This document shows, piece by piece, positions 42,576-49,985 of a stretch of DNA of 64,000 nucleotides; positions within the stretch are counted from its first letter, which is position 1, and each line of letters starts with the position of its first letter. The translations under genes and the position numbers were made by a program. The notes under the pieces are model-generated. The model had not been told where the DNA came from. It saw only the letters and a list, made by a program, of their open reading frames with translations, and searched no databases. Source of the stretch: SZAS-7 sp964514655 (GTDB lineage Bacteria > Chlamydiota > Chlamydiia > Chlamydiales > FEN-1388); contig CAZEQY010000001.1 of the NCBI GenBank assembly GCA_964514655.1, positions 124,001-188,000 of the forward strand, written 5' to 3'.

Positions 42576-43542
42576 CTATACACCACTACAAAAGATCCTT
42601 AAACCATCTGAAGAGTATAAAAAGCATGGTAAAGAGGTTGTATCGCAAAAAAGAGCCGGCGCCATCATCTTAGCAGGTGGCCATGGCTCTCGCCTTGGCT
42701 ATGACGCACCAAAGGGCTGCTATCCTGTTTTTGGCACAAAAAGCCTCTTTCAGCTATTTGCAGAGCGAACTAGCAAAGATGCTCACCTTGCCATCATGAC
42801 ATCTGATGCCACTCACAAAGTCACTATTGAGCACTTTGAAAAGGCACACTACTTTGGCCTGCAAAAAGAACAGGTTGTCTTTTTTCAGCAAGAAAATCTT
42901 CCTCTACAAGACATGGACGGCAATACCGTGTCTCTTACAGCTCCGGATGGCAACGGCGGGGTATTTTGGCATTTTAAAAAAAGTGGCCACCTTGATGCAT
43001 GGGACAAACTTGGCATAGAGCACATCACCGTTTATACAGTTGACAACGCTCTTGCAGACCCATTTGAACCACATCTTTTAGGAATTAACGACCTTCACCA
43101 TAACGACGTTACCGTTATAGGAATAGAGCGCGATAGCCCAGAAGAGCATGTAGGCGTACTTATTGAAAAGGACAACAAAATTGGCTGCATCGAATACTCT
43201 GAAATGCCCGATTCAGAACGTCTTGCAGTTACGAGTACAGGCAAACTTAAATACCCAGTAGCCAATATCTCTTACTTTGCCTTTAGCATGAACTTTATAA
43301 AAACAATTATTAAAACGCCCCTTTCTTCTTTACCCCTTCACAAGGCAAAGAAAAAGGTCCGCCATAATGATAAAGAAGAGTATTTCTTTAAGTCAGAATA
43401 CTTTATTTTTGACCTTTTGCCCTATAGCAACAAAACCGAAGTTCTTGTGATGCCAAGAAATACCATTTTTGCCCCCCTCAAAAATGCTACAGGTCCCTCA
43501 AGCCCCGCCACAGTGCGCGCCGCCCTCGAAGCTAAGAATTAA
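42565..43542 (+). CDS. UDP-sugar (UDP-GlcNAc/UDP-glucose) pyrophosphorylase
   Basis: 325 residues. The nucleotidyltransferase start motif AIILAGGHGSRLGYDAPKG is intact at about 33-51. Then follow FFQQENLPLQDMDG, TAPDGNGGVFWHF (sugar/uridine block) and YTVDNALADPF. It makes a UDP-hexose or UDP-HexNAc from UTP and sugar-1-phosphate. At 325 residues it is shorter than eukaryotic UAP1 (about 500), but it ends at the expected NTIFAPLKN segment, so it looks complete. Homologous to the AgX-1-like gene that I recall next to gpsA in Chlamydia, the same arrangement as here. Confidence 0.9.
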   Translation: MTASYTPLQKILKPSEEYKKHGKEVVSQKRAGAIILAGGHGSRLGYDAPKGCYPVFGTKSLFQLFAERTSKDAHLAIMTSDATHKVTIEHFEKAHYFGLQKEQVVFFQQENLPLQDMDGNTVSLTAPDGNGGVFWHFKKSGHLDAWDKLGIEHITVYTVDNALADPFEPHLLGINDLHHNDVTVIGIERDSPEEHVGVLIEKDNKIGCIEYSEMPDSERLAVTSTGKLKYPVANISYFAFSMNFIKTIIKTPLSSLPLHKAKKKVRHNDKEEYFFKSEYFIFDLLPYSNKTEVLVMPRNTIFAPLKNATGPSSPATVRAALEAKN

Positions 43543-43628
43543 ATCTAAACTAGCTAGTGGCCTTTGGGCTTTACTTTCTTGTACAATCGCTTTATACTTT
43601 GCTACTCAGACAGTTAAGGAGTAAACGG

Positions 43629-44630
43629 ATGAAAATAGCCTACTTAGGTGCAGGGGCGTGGGGATTTTGCCTTGCAAGACTATTATCAGAAAAAGGTCAC
43701 GACGTAATTTCTTGGTCTATTGAAGAGCAACTTGTTGCCACACTTAATGAAACCCACATACATCCACATCTAAAAGGCAGGGCCATCAACAAATCTGTGC
43801 TTTTTACTACTGATTTGAGCCAGGCAATAGATGGCGCTGAGATGATTGTTGAATCAGTAACGTCTGCTGGCCTTAGACCCGTATGCACGAAGCTTAAAAC
43901 GCTCGGCATTTCTCCAAACATTCCCTTTTGTTTAACTTCAAAGGGCATTGAGCAAAATAGCGGCCTTATACTGCCTGAAGTTGTGCTTGATGTACTTGGT
44001 GATGATTTTCGTAAAAGCGTCTGCTCATTTTCCGGCCCAAGTTTTGCTGAAGAAGTAAGCCAAAACCTGCCAACATCAGTAGTTGCCGGCGCCTATGAAG
44101 CAGATGTTGCTCAAACGGTTGCAGATGCCTTTACCACAAATTTTTTGCGCGTCTATCCTAACCGAGACATCCGCGGCGTTGCCATGGGCGGAGCACTGAA
44201 AAACGTCATTGCCATTGCCTGCGGCATCTCTGATGGCCTAAACCTCGGCAACGGGGCGCGAGCTGCACTTATGACGCGCGGTCTACATGAAATTGTAAAA
44301 CTTGCAAAGCACTATGGCGCTAAAGGTGAAACCCTCTACGGCCTATCTGGTATGGGCGACCTTTTTCTTACCTGCTCATCATCGACAAGCCGCAACTACA
44401 GCTTTGGCAGGCTTTTGAGTGAAGGAAGATCCGTAAACGACGCCAAAAAATCAATCGAAATGGTTGTAGAAGGCGCATACACAGCAGTATCTTGCCTACA
44501 GCTTAGTAAGAAGGCAGATATACCTATGCCTATTTGTGAGGCCGTTCTTCATATTATAGAAGGCAAAATCCATCCAAAAGAAGCCGTTCAACTACTTATG
44601 CAGCGACATATTAAAGAAGAGGCGTTATGA
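43629..44630 (+). CDS. gpsA: Glycerol-3-phosphate dehydrogenase [NAD(P)+]
   Basis: 333 residues from ATG 43629, preceded by AAGGAG. An in-frame GTG at 43557 would add an unsupported extension. NAD(P) motif is YLGAGAWGFCLARLL (4-18), with EQNSGLILPEVV, FSGPSFAEEV, the catalytic Lys in GGALKNVIAIACGISDGL and GLSGMGDLFLTCSS also seen. It supplies glycerol-3-phosphate for phospholipid synthesis. Its stop overlaps the ATG of the first kinase-like gene (ATGA), so the kinases are in this operon. Confidence 0.97.
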   Translation: MKIAYLGAGAWGFCLARLLSEKGHDVISWSIEEQLVATLNETHIHPHLKGRAINKSVLFTTDLSQAIDGAEMIVESVTSAGLRPVCTKLKTLGISPNIPFCLTSKGIEQNSGLILPEVVLDVLGDDFRKSVCSFSGPSFAEEVSQNLPTSVVAGAYEADVAQTVADAFTTNFLRVYPNRDIRGVAMGGALKNVIAIACGISDGLNLGNGARAALMTRGLHEIVKLAKHYGAKGETLYGLSGMGDLFLTCSSSTSRNYSFGRLLSEGRSVNDAKKSIEMVVEGAYTAVSCLQLSKKADIPMPICEAVLHIIEGKIHPKEAVQLLMQRHIKEEAL

Positions 44631-45790
44631 GCTTTGGAGTTCCTGTTCCTATTGAACACGTCTACACAGTTGAAAATAAGCTACACGCAAGCATCATCCA
44701 AAAACTTGCAGCGTTACATACAGGCCTTACGCTCGATGAGCTTAGATTAATTGTAGAATATGTGGAACAGATGCGCCTTTCCGGGCGCGTGCAGCTTACC
44801 TACTTACGTAAAGAAGCCACCCAAATACCCCGCACAATAGAAATTGACGCCGAAAACGATAGAATATTCATCCACCTAAAAAGACATAACATCGAAAAAA
44901 TTGGTAAAGGCGCCCACAAGACGGTAACATACTCCATACTCTACTGTCCGATCAATCCAAAACTTGTAGCCTGTGCAATCACTAATGACGATGAAACAGC
45001 ACGCGCTGAAGTTGCCTTGCTAGAAAAATTTCGTGGTGTTGAAGGCATTATACAGCCCATGTTTTGCGCATTACACGTAAAAAAATCCGGCAAGCTTGTC
45101 TATGAGATCATCACGCCCCTTTCTAACAAAGGGTCCCTTCATCAGTTTTTAGACAAAAATCCAAAACAAGTGCCGTTTGAAGTTAAGCTCAAAATTGCAA
45201 AAGACATTTTAGCAGCATCTGTGAAGCTAAATTCTCTAGGCTATGTAAACCGCGACAACAACAGAAACAACTTCTTTATCCACGAAGAAAATGGCATCTA
45301 CTCAGCCATTATAGGCGATATTGGGGGCTATACTGACGAATTAGCTATAGCTCTACAAAATAAACCCTTTGGTCCAAGCGGTAGACTTGCCCCTCCGGAC
45401 CTTCAAAGAGCTTATTGTGAAGACAGACTTACTCAAGATGACTTACTTTCCTACCACGTCTACTCTATTGGAAGGCTCTTTTACTACCTCTACACTGAAC
45501 AGGACCTTCCTTGGGTAGATAATTTTAAAGAAAAATATCCCTTTTTACGAACATTTTATAAGAATAAAACACTTCCGGAAGTCGCTCAGGAAATAGAACT
45601 GCACCAGCAAGAAATCATCGCGAACATAACTCCTCGCTACGAAGAGCTTAGCTTAGCAAGTGCTCCTGAGGAGCGCTTTGAACGTATGATTCTCTCCATG
45701 CTCTCACTTGATAAAGAGCAAAGAAAAACCCTTGCCTATTGGCTAGAAACCTTTGAAAAGGAATTTGCATGCTATTTCCCGTGCCAGTAG
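44627..45790 (+). CDS. WNK-like eukaryotic-type protein kinase, paralogue A
   Basis: 387 residues. An N-terminal helical region (1-85) is followed by a kinase fold. The glycine loop is IGKGAHKTVTY (92-102) with Lys98 in the loop. The beta-3 strand reads LVACAI (113-118) and lacks the usual VAxK lysine. Glu128 is in helix C (RAEVALLEKF). The catalytic loop NRDNNRNNFF has Asp210 and Asn215, and GDIGG has metal Asp231. APPDLQRAY stands at the activation-segment end and YHVYSIGRLFYYL fits helix F. Lysine in the glycine loop with none in beta 3 is the arrangement of WNK kinases. Probable host-directed effector, though a pseudokinase is possible. Coupled to gpsA. Confidence 0.78.
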   Translation: MSFGVPVPIEHVYTVENKLHASIIQKLAALHTGLTLDELRLIVEYVEQMRLSGRVQLTYLRKEATQIPRTIEIDAENDRIFIHLKRHNIEKIGKGAHKTVTYSILYCPINPKLVACAITNDDETARAEVALLEKFRGVEGIIQPMFCALHVKKSGKLVYEIITPLSNKGSLHQFLDKNPKQVPFEVKLKIAKDILAASVKLNSLGYVNRDNNRNNFFIHEENGIYSAIIGDIGGYTDELAIALQNKPFGPSGRLAPPDLQRAYCEDRLTQDDLLSYHVYSIGRLFYYLYTEQDLPWVDNFKEKYPFLRTFYKNKTLPEVAQEIELHQQEIIANITPRYEELSLASAPEERFERMILSMLSLDKEQRKTLAYWLETFEKEFACYFPCQ

Positions 45791-46935
45791 AAATTGTCTG
45801 GATTGCCCCCTCAAAAGAAGAACGCGAACAAAAAATTGTAGCAAAGCTGCAGGCCCTAAACACAGGTATGACTGAAGATGAGCTTATCAAACTAGTGCAG
45901 TTTATTGAGCCTCTACGCCAGTCTAAGGAGTACAAAAAATACTACTACCTTCGAAAAGAAGACACAAAACTTGCAAGGACCATCGAATTTGACCCCAAAA
46001 AAGACAAAATCTTTATTCACTTAAAGAGCCATAACATCCCATCCCTCGGCAAGGGCTATCATAAAAGGGTTAGCTATTCGATACTCTACCATCCGGAACA
46101 TCCTCAGCTTGTTGCCTGTGCAGTTGTCAGCGATAGCAATACAACACGCGCTGAACTCGCTGTGCTTGAGCGTTTTCGCGGCTCTGAAGGCATTATCCAG
46201 ACACTTTACGTCTCTAAACACAAAAAAAAGTCCGGCAAAACGCTCTATGAAATTGTCACGCCCCTATATAACCTTGGTTCACTAAATGCATTCTTAAAAA
46301 AGAACAGCGAGAATCTACCACTAAGTGTAAAACGCAAAATAGCTCAGGATATTCTCATAGGTTCATGCAGGCTGAATTCTAAAGGCTATGTAAACGCAGA
46401 CAACAACAAGGGTAACTTCTTTGTTCACCACGAAAATGGCGTCTATACAACTGTCATCGGCGACGTTGGTGGTCACACGCAAGAAGCTCATGTCGTTATC
46501 AATAAAAGAGCGCTAGGCCCATTTTTTCACTCAAGCCCTCCAGATCTAATCAGAGCCTATTACAACAGTACACTACAGCCTCAAGACCTCTATTCTAACC
46601 ACACATATGCGCTAGGGCGTGCATTTTATTTTCTCTTATTCGAAAAAGAAGTTCCTTGGATTGAAGGCTTTAACAAAAGATACCCTCTTATAGCCAACCT
46701 CTATAAAGACAAGTCAAAACCAGAAGTCGAACTAGAGCTTGCACAGCTTACAAGCGAGCTACAAGCCTTTTCAGGACCGCGCTTACAGGAACTTGCCCAA
46801 AAGTCTGAAACAAACACAATCACCCCACAAGAACGCTTTGAATTCATCGTCCTGCAGATGCTCTCTACAGATCCTGCAGTTCGTAAAACAAACGACCACT
46901 GGCTTGCCCAAATACAGGATCTAAAGCTGGAATAA
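45769..46935 (+). CDS. WNK-like eukaryotic-type protein kinase, paralogue B
   Basis: 388 residues, a tandem duplicate of the previous protein along its whole length, including the start (MLFPVPVEIV versus MSFGVPVPIE). It overlaps the previous gene by 22 bases. Glycine loop is LGKGYHKRVSY with Lys99 in the same place, beta 3 is LVACAVV without lysine, and the catalytic loop is NADNNKGNFF (HRD replaced by NAD; Asp and Asn kept). GDVGG keeps the metal Asp. All catalytic positions other than the HRD His/Arg are kept. The C-terminus QDLKLE and the surrounding DNA recur at the end of mazF 3 kb away. No Sec signal. Confidence 0.78.
   Translation: MLFPVPVEIVWIAPSKEEREQKIVAKLQALNTGMTEDELIKLVQFIEPLRQSKEYKKYYYLRKEDTKLARTIEFDPKKDKIFIHLKSHNIPSLGKGYHKRVSYSILYHPEHPQLVACAVVSDSNTTRAELAVLERFRGSEGIIQTLYVSKHKKKSGKTLYEIVTPLYNLGSLNAFLKKNSENLPLSVKRKIAQDILIGSCRLNSKGYVNADNNKGNFFVHHENGVYTTVIGDVGGHTQEAHVVINKRALGPFFHSSPPDLIRAYYNSTLQPQDLYSNHTYALGRAFYFLLFEKEVPWIEGFNKRYPLIANLYKDKSKPEVELELAQLTSELQAFSGPRLQELAQKSETNTITPQERFEFIVLQMLSTDPAVRKTNDHWLAQIQDLKLE
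46917..46935 (+). repeat. Left copy of imperfect direct repeat flanking the accessory segment
   Basis: Nineteen bases ending in a TAA stop (GATCTAAAGCTGGAATAA is the core) match 17 of 19 with 49916-49934. Weaker similarity continues for about 25 bases past the stop. Both copies encode the C-terminus DLKLE of unrelated proteins. Possibly the boundary of an inserted cassette. Confidence 0.5.
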
Positions 46936-46973
46936 CCCAGCAATAAAAGTACATTTTGTAGTGCGGAATTTTT

Positions 46974-48320
46974 ATGACAGCAACCCTTTTTAGAACTCAC
47001 ACCTCAAATGAGGCTCCTCAACATACGGAGCTCACCGCTGCGATAAAAATTCAAAGCTTTTTTCGCGGGTATTTAGTCCGAAGAGCGCATAAAAAAGAAA
47101 CATCACATATTTTAACCTGTTCACTTTTTGAACAAGCTAAAGCCATTATCAGCGATTCTGATAGACTCAATAAATGTCCTAGAGCAAACTCGAAGGTGTA
47201 CTTGCCGGATGGCATTCCTATCGTGATAAAAGGAATAGGTTCTCCAAGTAATCAAGCAAGATTTAGCAAAATAAAGCAAGCAAGACAAATGTGCGAAGAA
47301 AGCAAGTATTCTCATCTTGTTATTCCTACAGCTCGAGTTCATGGACATTTTATTATTGAGGCACGTCTACCCATAGATCAAGAGGCTGGACCAAAAGAAC
47401 AAATAGGCCTCTATTTGGATCATTTAGAACAGTTTACAAGCGCGGCTCAAGAATTCACCGGTTTTCTTTGTCAGGCTTGGATAGGTGATATTGTCGGAAA
47501 TACCTACAATTCCTATTCCACTTTATCTAAAGCTCCTATAGCACGGTATGATAATGTGCCTCTCTATTTAGAAAAGGGAGTAGGAAAGCTTGGTTTAGTT
47601 GATTTAGAACAGCTATGCCCCCCATACAAAGACCAAGAGCTGGGCAGTCTGGATGCTTGTCTTGTCGCTATTAGATTTTTTCCACACCACCTAGACGTAA
47701 TTATGCATGCAGCTGCGAAATTTGATCCTAAAATAGAAACTCAGCGAAAGCAAATAGAGGAAGAACGGGATCTGGTACTAAAGTATTTTGATTTAGCATG
47801 TGTAAATCACATAAATTTTTTAAAAGAAAATAATATTGGCCTATCAAATCCTACTCAGCTAGTTAGCATTTCAGAGGAAAGAAAAGATAAAATACAGGCA
47901 GTGATTGAGTCTGCAGTTCGAAAATTTTATGCCGAACAATACCTAGGGGATATCACCGATGCCAGCATACAGCTGTTTAACGAAACGGCCTTTGCTGAAT
48001 TGCTAAACGCTACTCTGAAATTTATTGCCGCCGCCTTGGATTCTAAACGTACGTTCAGAGACAGAGAAGTATCATCTTATTCAGAACTAGTTTCATTGAG
48101 AACACTAAAATTCCACACCTCAAGCCCTAAATTTAAAAACTTGGCAAATAGCATAGCAGTAAAACTAAACATGCTAGCTATATCTGATTCCATAAAAAGA
48201 ACATTATCCGCTGAGTTAATAGATGCCCTACTAGAAGAACTGGTAAGGGGTCAGGAACTGGCGTATTATAATCCAAGATTTGGAAAAGGCGCACGCGCTT
48301 ACCCCTGCATCTTTTGTTAA
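46974..48320 (+). CDS. IQ-motif and CaaX-box protein with kinase-like core, probable host-directed effector
   Basis: 448 residues. Residues 26-37 (IQSFFRGYLVRR) are a complete calmodulin-binding IQ motif (IQxxxRGxxxR). The last four residues are CIFC, a CaaX box of the kind that eukaryotic prenyltransferases farnesylate. Between them, PIVIKG (Lys86), FIIEARLP (Glu129) and GKLGLVDLEQL (Asp210) are spaced like the beta-3 Lys, a Glu and the DFG-like Asp of a degenerate kinase fold. The family looks like one I remember from environmental chlamydiae. Both short motifs make sense only in a eukaryotic cell. No Sec signal; a type III effector is the natural guess. Confidence 0.72.
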   Translation: MTATLFRTHTSNEAPQHTELTAAIKIQSFFRGYLVRRAHKKETSHILTCSLFEQAKAIISDSDRLNKCPRANSKVYLPDGIPIVIKGIGSPSNQARFSKIKQARQMCEESKYSHLVIPTARVHGHFIIEARLPIDQEAGPKEQIGLYLDHLEQFTSAAQEFTGFLCQAWIGDIVGNTYNSYSTLSKAPIARYDNVPLYLEKGVGKLGLVDLEQLCPPYKDQELGSLDACLVAIRFFPHHLDVIMHAAAKFDPKIETQRKQIEEERDLVLKYFDLACVNHINFLKENNIGLSNPTQLVSISEERKDKIQAVIESAVRKFYAEQYLGDITDASIQLFNETAFAELLNATLKFIAAALDSKRTFRDREVSSYSELVSLRTLKFHTSSPKFKNLANSIAVKLNMLAISDSIKRTLSAELIDALLEELVRGQELAYYNPRFGKGARAYPCIFC

Positions 48321-48438
48321 AGGCACAGCCCTTTTCACTCTCTTATCATCTAGAGTTACTCTACAGTCAAGAGCCCTAGCTATGAACGGCATGTAATTTC
48401 TTGATTTTTTTTCTGTAGTGAAGGATAGTTACAGCTAT

Positions 48439-48834
48439 ATGGATAAACAGGCGCTTATTCACATTTTGCAAGAAGATAGCAATGTTGTTGCTGCAATTCT
48501 GTTTGGTTCGCAAGCAGCTGGGAACGCTAATCCCAGGAGTGATATTGATATTGCGTTGCTGTATAATAAAGACCATGTGCCAGATAAGCTCGATCTACTT
48601 CAGTTTAAACAGCATGTGAGTGATGTTATGCTTCAGGATGTTGATATCGTGCTGCTTAATGATGCATCACCTCTTATTGCCATGCAGGCTCTCAAAAATG
48701 GTGTTCCACTTTTTTTTCGTGATAAAAAGGCCTACGATAGATACGAAATGAGGCTTATTACCGACTATGCTGATGTCAAGTATATGAGACAGCCTTTTGA
48801 AAAAAACATCCTAAAAAGGAAGTTGCATGATTGA
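48439..48834 (+). CDS. mntA: MNT-type nucleotidyltransferase antitoxin (MntA-like)
   Basis: 131 residues from ATG 48439; a GTG at 48418 in frame lacks support. The minimal nucleotidyltransferase motif is complete: LFGSQAAGNANPRSDIDIAL (GSxxxG...SDIDI) with a third acidic residue in DVDIVLLN. In HepT/MntA modules this protein neutralises the HEPN partner by adding AMP to its active-site Tyr. Overlaps hepT by 8 bases. Confidence 0.9.
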   Translation: MDKQALIHILQEDSNVVAAILFGSQAAGNANPRSDIDIALLYNKDHVPDKLDLLQFKQHVSDVMLQDVDIVLLNDASPLIAMQALKNGVPLFFRDKKAYDRYEMRLITDYADVKYMRQPFEKNILKRKLHD

Positions 48835-49243
48835 TAAAGATGTTATCTATGAAAAGATAAATAATATCCAAAATTGCTTGCAACGCATCTATAAAACTTT
48901 ATCAAATGATCCAGAACGCCTTGAAGATTTTGACGTTCAAGATATTGTGACCCTGAATTTGCAAAGAGCTGTGCAACTAACCATAGATTTAGCGTCTCAT
49001 GTTGTTCGAGCTAAATCGTTAGGAATGCCACAAACTCTGAAAGAAAATTTTCAACTCCTCTATCAAAATAAATTGATCGGGCGAGAAGTAAAGGAGAAAA
49101 TGGAGCATATGGTGGGCTTTCGCAATATTGCAGTTCACGATTATGAAGCAATTGATCCCAAAATCTTAAAAAGCATCGTCCAGCATCACCTCAAGGACTT
49201 CGAGGAGTTCTATGCGGCTATTCTTGAAGCTGCTGATTTTTGA
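48827..49243 (+). CDS. hepT: HEPN-type RNase toxin (HepT-like, DUF86)
   Basis: 138 residues, all-helical. The active-site motif is perfect: RNIAVHDY (Rx4HxY) at about 103-110, followed by the family's IDPKILKSIVQHHLKDFEEF. The toxin cleaves RNA until it is AMPylated by MntA. The order antitoxin-toxin with an 8-base overlap is usual for this module. It is directly followed by a second toxin-antitoxin pair. Confidence 0.9.
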   Translation: MIDKDVIYEKINNIQNCLQRIYKTLSNDPERLEDFDVQDIVTLNLQRAVQLTIDLASHVVRAKSLGMPQTLKENFQLLYQNKLIGREVKEKMEHMVGFRNIAVHDYEAIDPKILKSIVQHHLKDFEEFYAAILEAADF

Positions 49244-49299
49244 CCCGTTTTTTGTTTTTACCCCCTATACATCGCAAATTCGTGAAATACCTACTACAC

Positions 49300-49338
49300 T
49301 TGACCTAAAAAAGATAACCGTATATACTATGTATATAC
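49300..49338 (+). promoter_or_regulatory. mazEF promoter with overlapping double-palindrome operator
   Basis: TTGACC (49300-49305), a 17-base spacer and TATACT (49323-49328) make a consensus-like promoter. Overlapping the -10 is GTATATAC-TAT-GTATATAC (49320-49338), two copies of a self-complementary octamer 3 bases apart. That is the layout expected for MazE/MazF autorepression. The mazE ATG follows 19 bases later with GAGGGG. Confidence 0.75.
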
Positions 49339-49356
49339 AGCAAGAGGGGTTACTAT

Positions 49357-49590
49357 ATGCAATCGTACGTGAAAAAATGGGGAAACAGCCTTGGAGTGCG
49401 CATCCCCGCGACTTTGGCAAAAAAGCTGAACCTTCATGACGGCAGCTCAGTTTTGCTTGAAATTGAACAGGGACGCCTTGTAGTGCAGCCACCTAAGTAT
49501 GACTTAGAAACAATGCTTGGTGAAATTACCACAAAAAATCAACACCACCTGATGCTTGATGATAAAACAAGAGGAGTAGAAGAGTGGTAA
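49357..49590 (+). CDS. mazE: MazE-type antitoxin (AbrB/SpoVT fold)
   Basis: 77 residues. The N-terminal swapped-hairpin DNA-binding domain shows KKWGNSLGVRIPATLAKKL (residues 6-24), the MazE signature. The acidic, flexible C-terminal tail that wraps around the toxin ends VEEW. Good ribosome-binding site (AAGAGGGG). The stop overlaps mazF by 7 bases. It binds the operator at 49320-49338, by analogy with E. coli mazEF. Confidence 0.93.
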   Translation: MQSYVKKWGNSLGVRIPATLAKKLNLHDGSSVLLEIEQGRLVVQPPKYDLETMLGEITTKNQHHLMLDDKTRGVEEW

Positions 49591-49934
49591 AGTACACCCC
49601 AAAACGCGGCGATATCGTGTGGCTTGAATTTGATCCTCAGAAAGTAAAAGAAATTCAGAAGACAAGACCAGCAGTAGTAGTTTCCCCTTCTCAATACAAC
49701 CAAAAAACTGGCCTTGCACTTTTCATGCCCATAACAAGCCAAATTAAGGGCTATCCCTTTGAGGTTGTCATTGACCTTCCTAAGATACAAGGAGCTGTGC
49801 TCACAGACCAAATTCGATCCTTAGACTGGCAAGCGCGCAAGGCAAAATTTGTTGCAGCATTGCCGCCTCTAACTATGGAAGAAATTTTCGCAAAATTACA
49901 TGTGTTGCTTGATCAAGATCTTAAGCTGGAATAA
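49584..49934 (+). CDS. mazF: MazF/PemK-type endoribonuclease toxin
   Basis: 116 residues. Family blocks: PKRGDIVWLEFDPQ (6-19), KTRPAVVVSPSQYN (active-site Arg segment), LFMPITSQIKGYPFEV and LTDQIRSLDW (catalytic Thr/Asp region). It cuts mRNA at short specific sites when MazE is degraded. The C-terminal QDLKLE is identical to that of kinase-like paralogue B and coded by nearly the same DNA, so the end of the gene may derive from a duplicated target at insertion. Confidence 0.93.
   Translation: MVKYTPKRGDIVWLEFDPQKVKEIQKTRPAVVVSPSQYNQKTGLALFMPITSQIKGYPFEVVIDLPKIQGAVLTDQIRSLDWQARKAKFVAALPPLTMEEIFAKLHVLLDQDLKLE
49916..49934 (+). repeat. Right copy of imperfect direct repeat flanking the accessory segment
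   Basis: Matches 46917-46935 at 17 of 19 positions (core GATCTTAAGCTGGAATAA) and ends at the mazF stop. Between the two copies lie the IQ/CaaX gene and both toxin-antitoxin pairs. Differences fall mainly at third codon positions. Confidence 0.5.
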
Positions 49935-49985
49935 ATCAGAGCCTTCTGCTACAAGTAAATTTTATTTAAGGATAGGTTTAGTTGT

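Noticed and set aside
43557..43628. N-terminal extension of gpsA from a GTG
   Set aside because: The NAD-binding strand starts at the ATG at 43629, which has its own AAGGAG; the extension is a hydrophobic stretch with no counterpart in the family.
49212..49439. 75-codon plus-strand frame between hepT and mazE
   Set aside because: Spans the mazEF promoter and overlaps mazE in another frame; no ribosome-binding site or family match.
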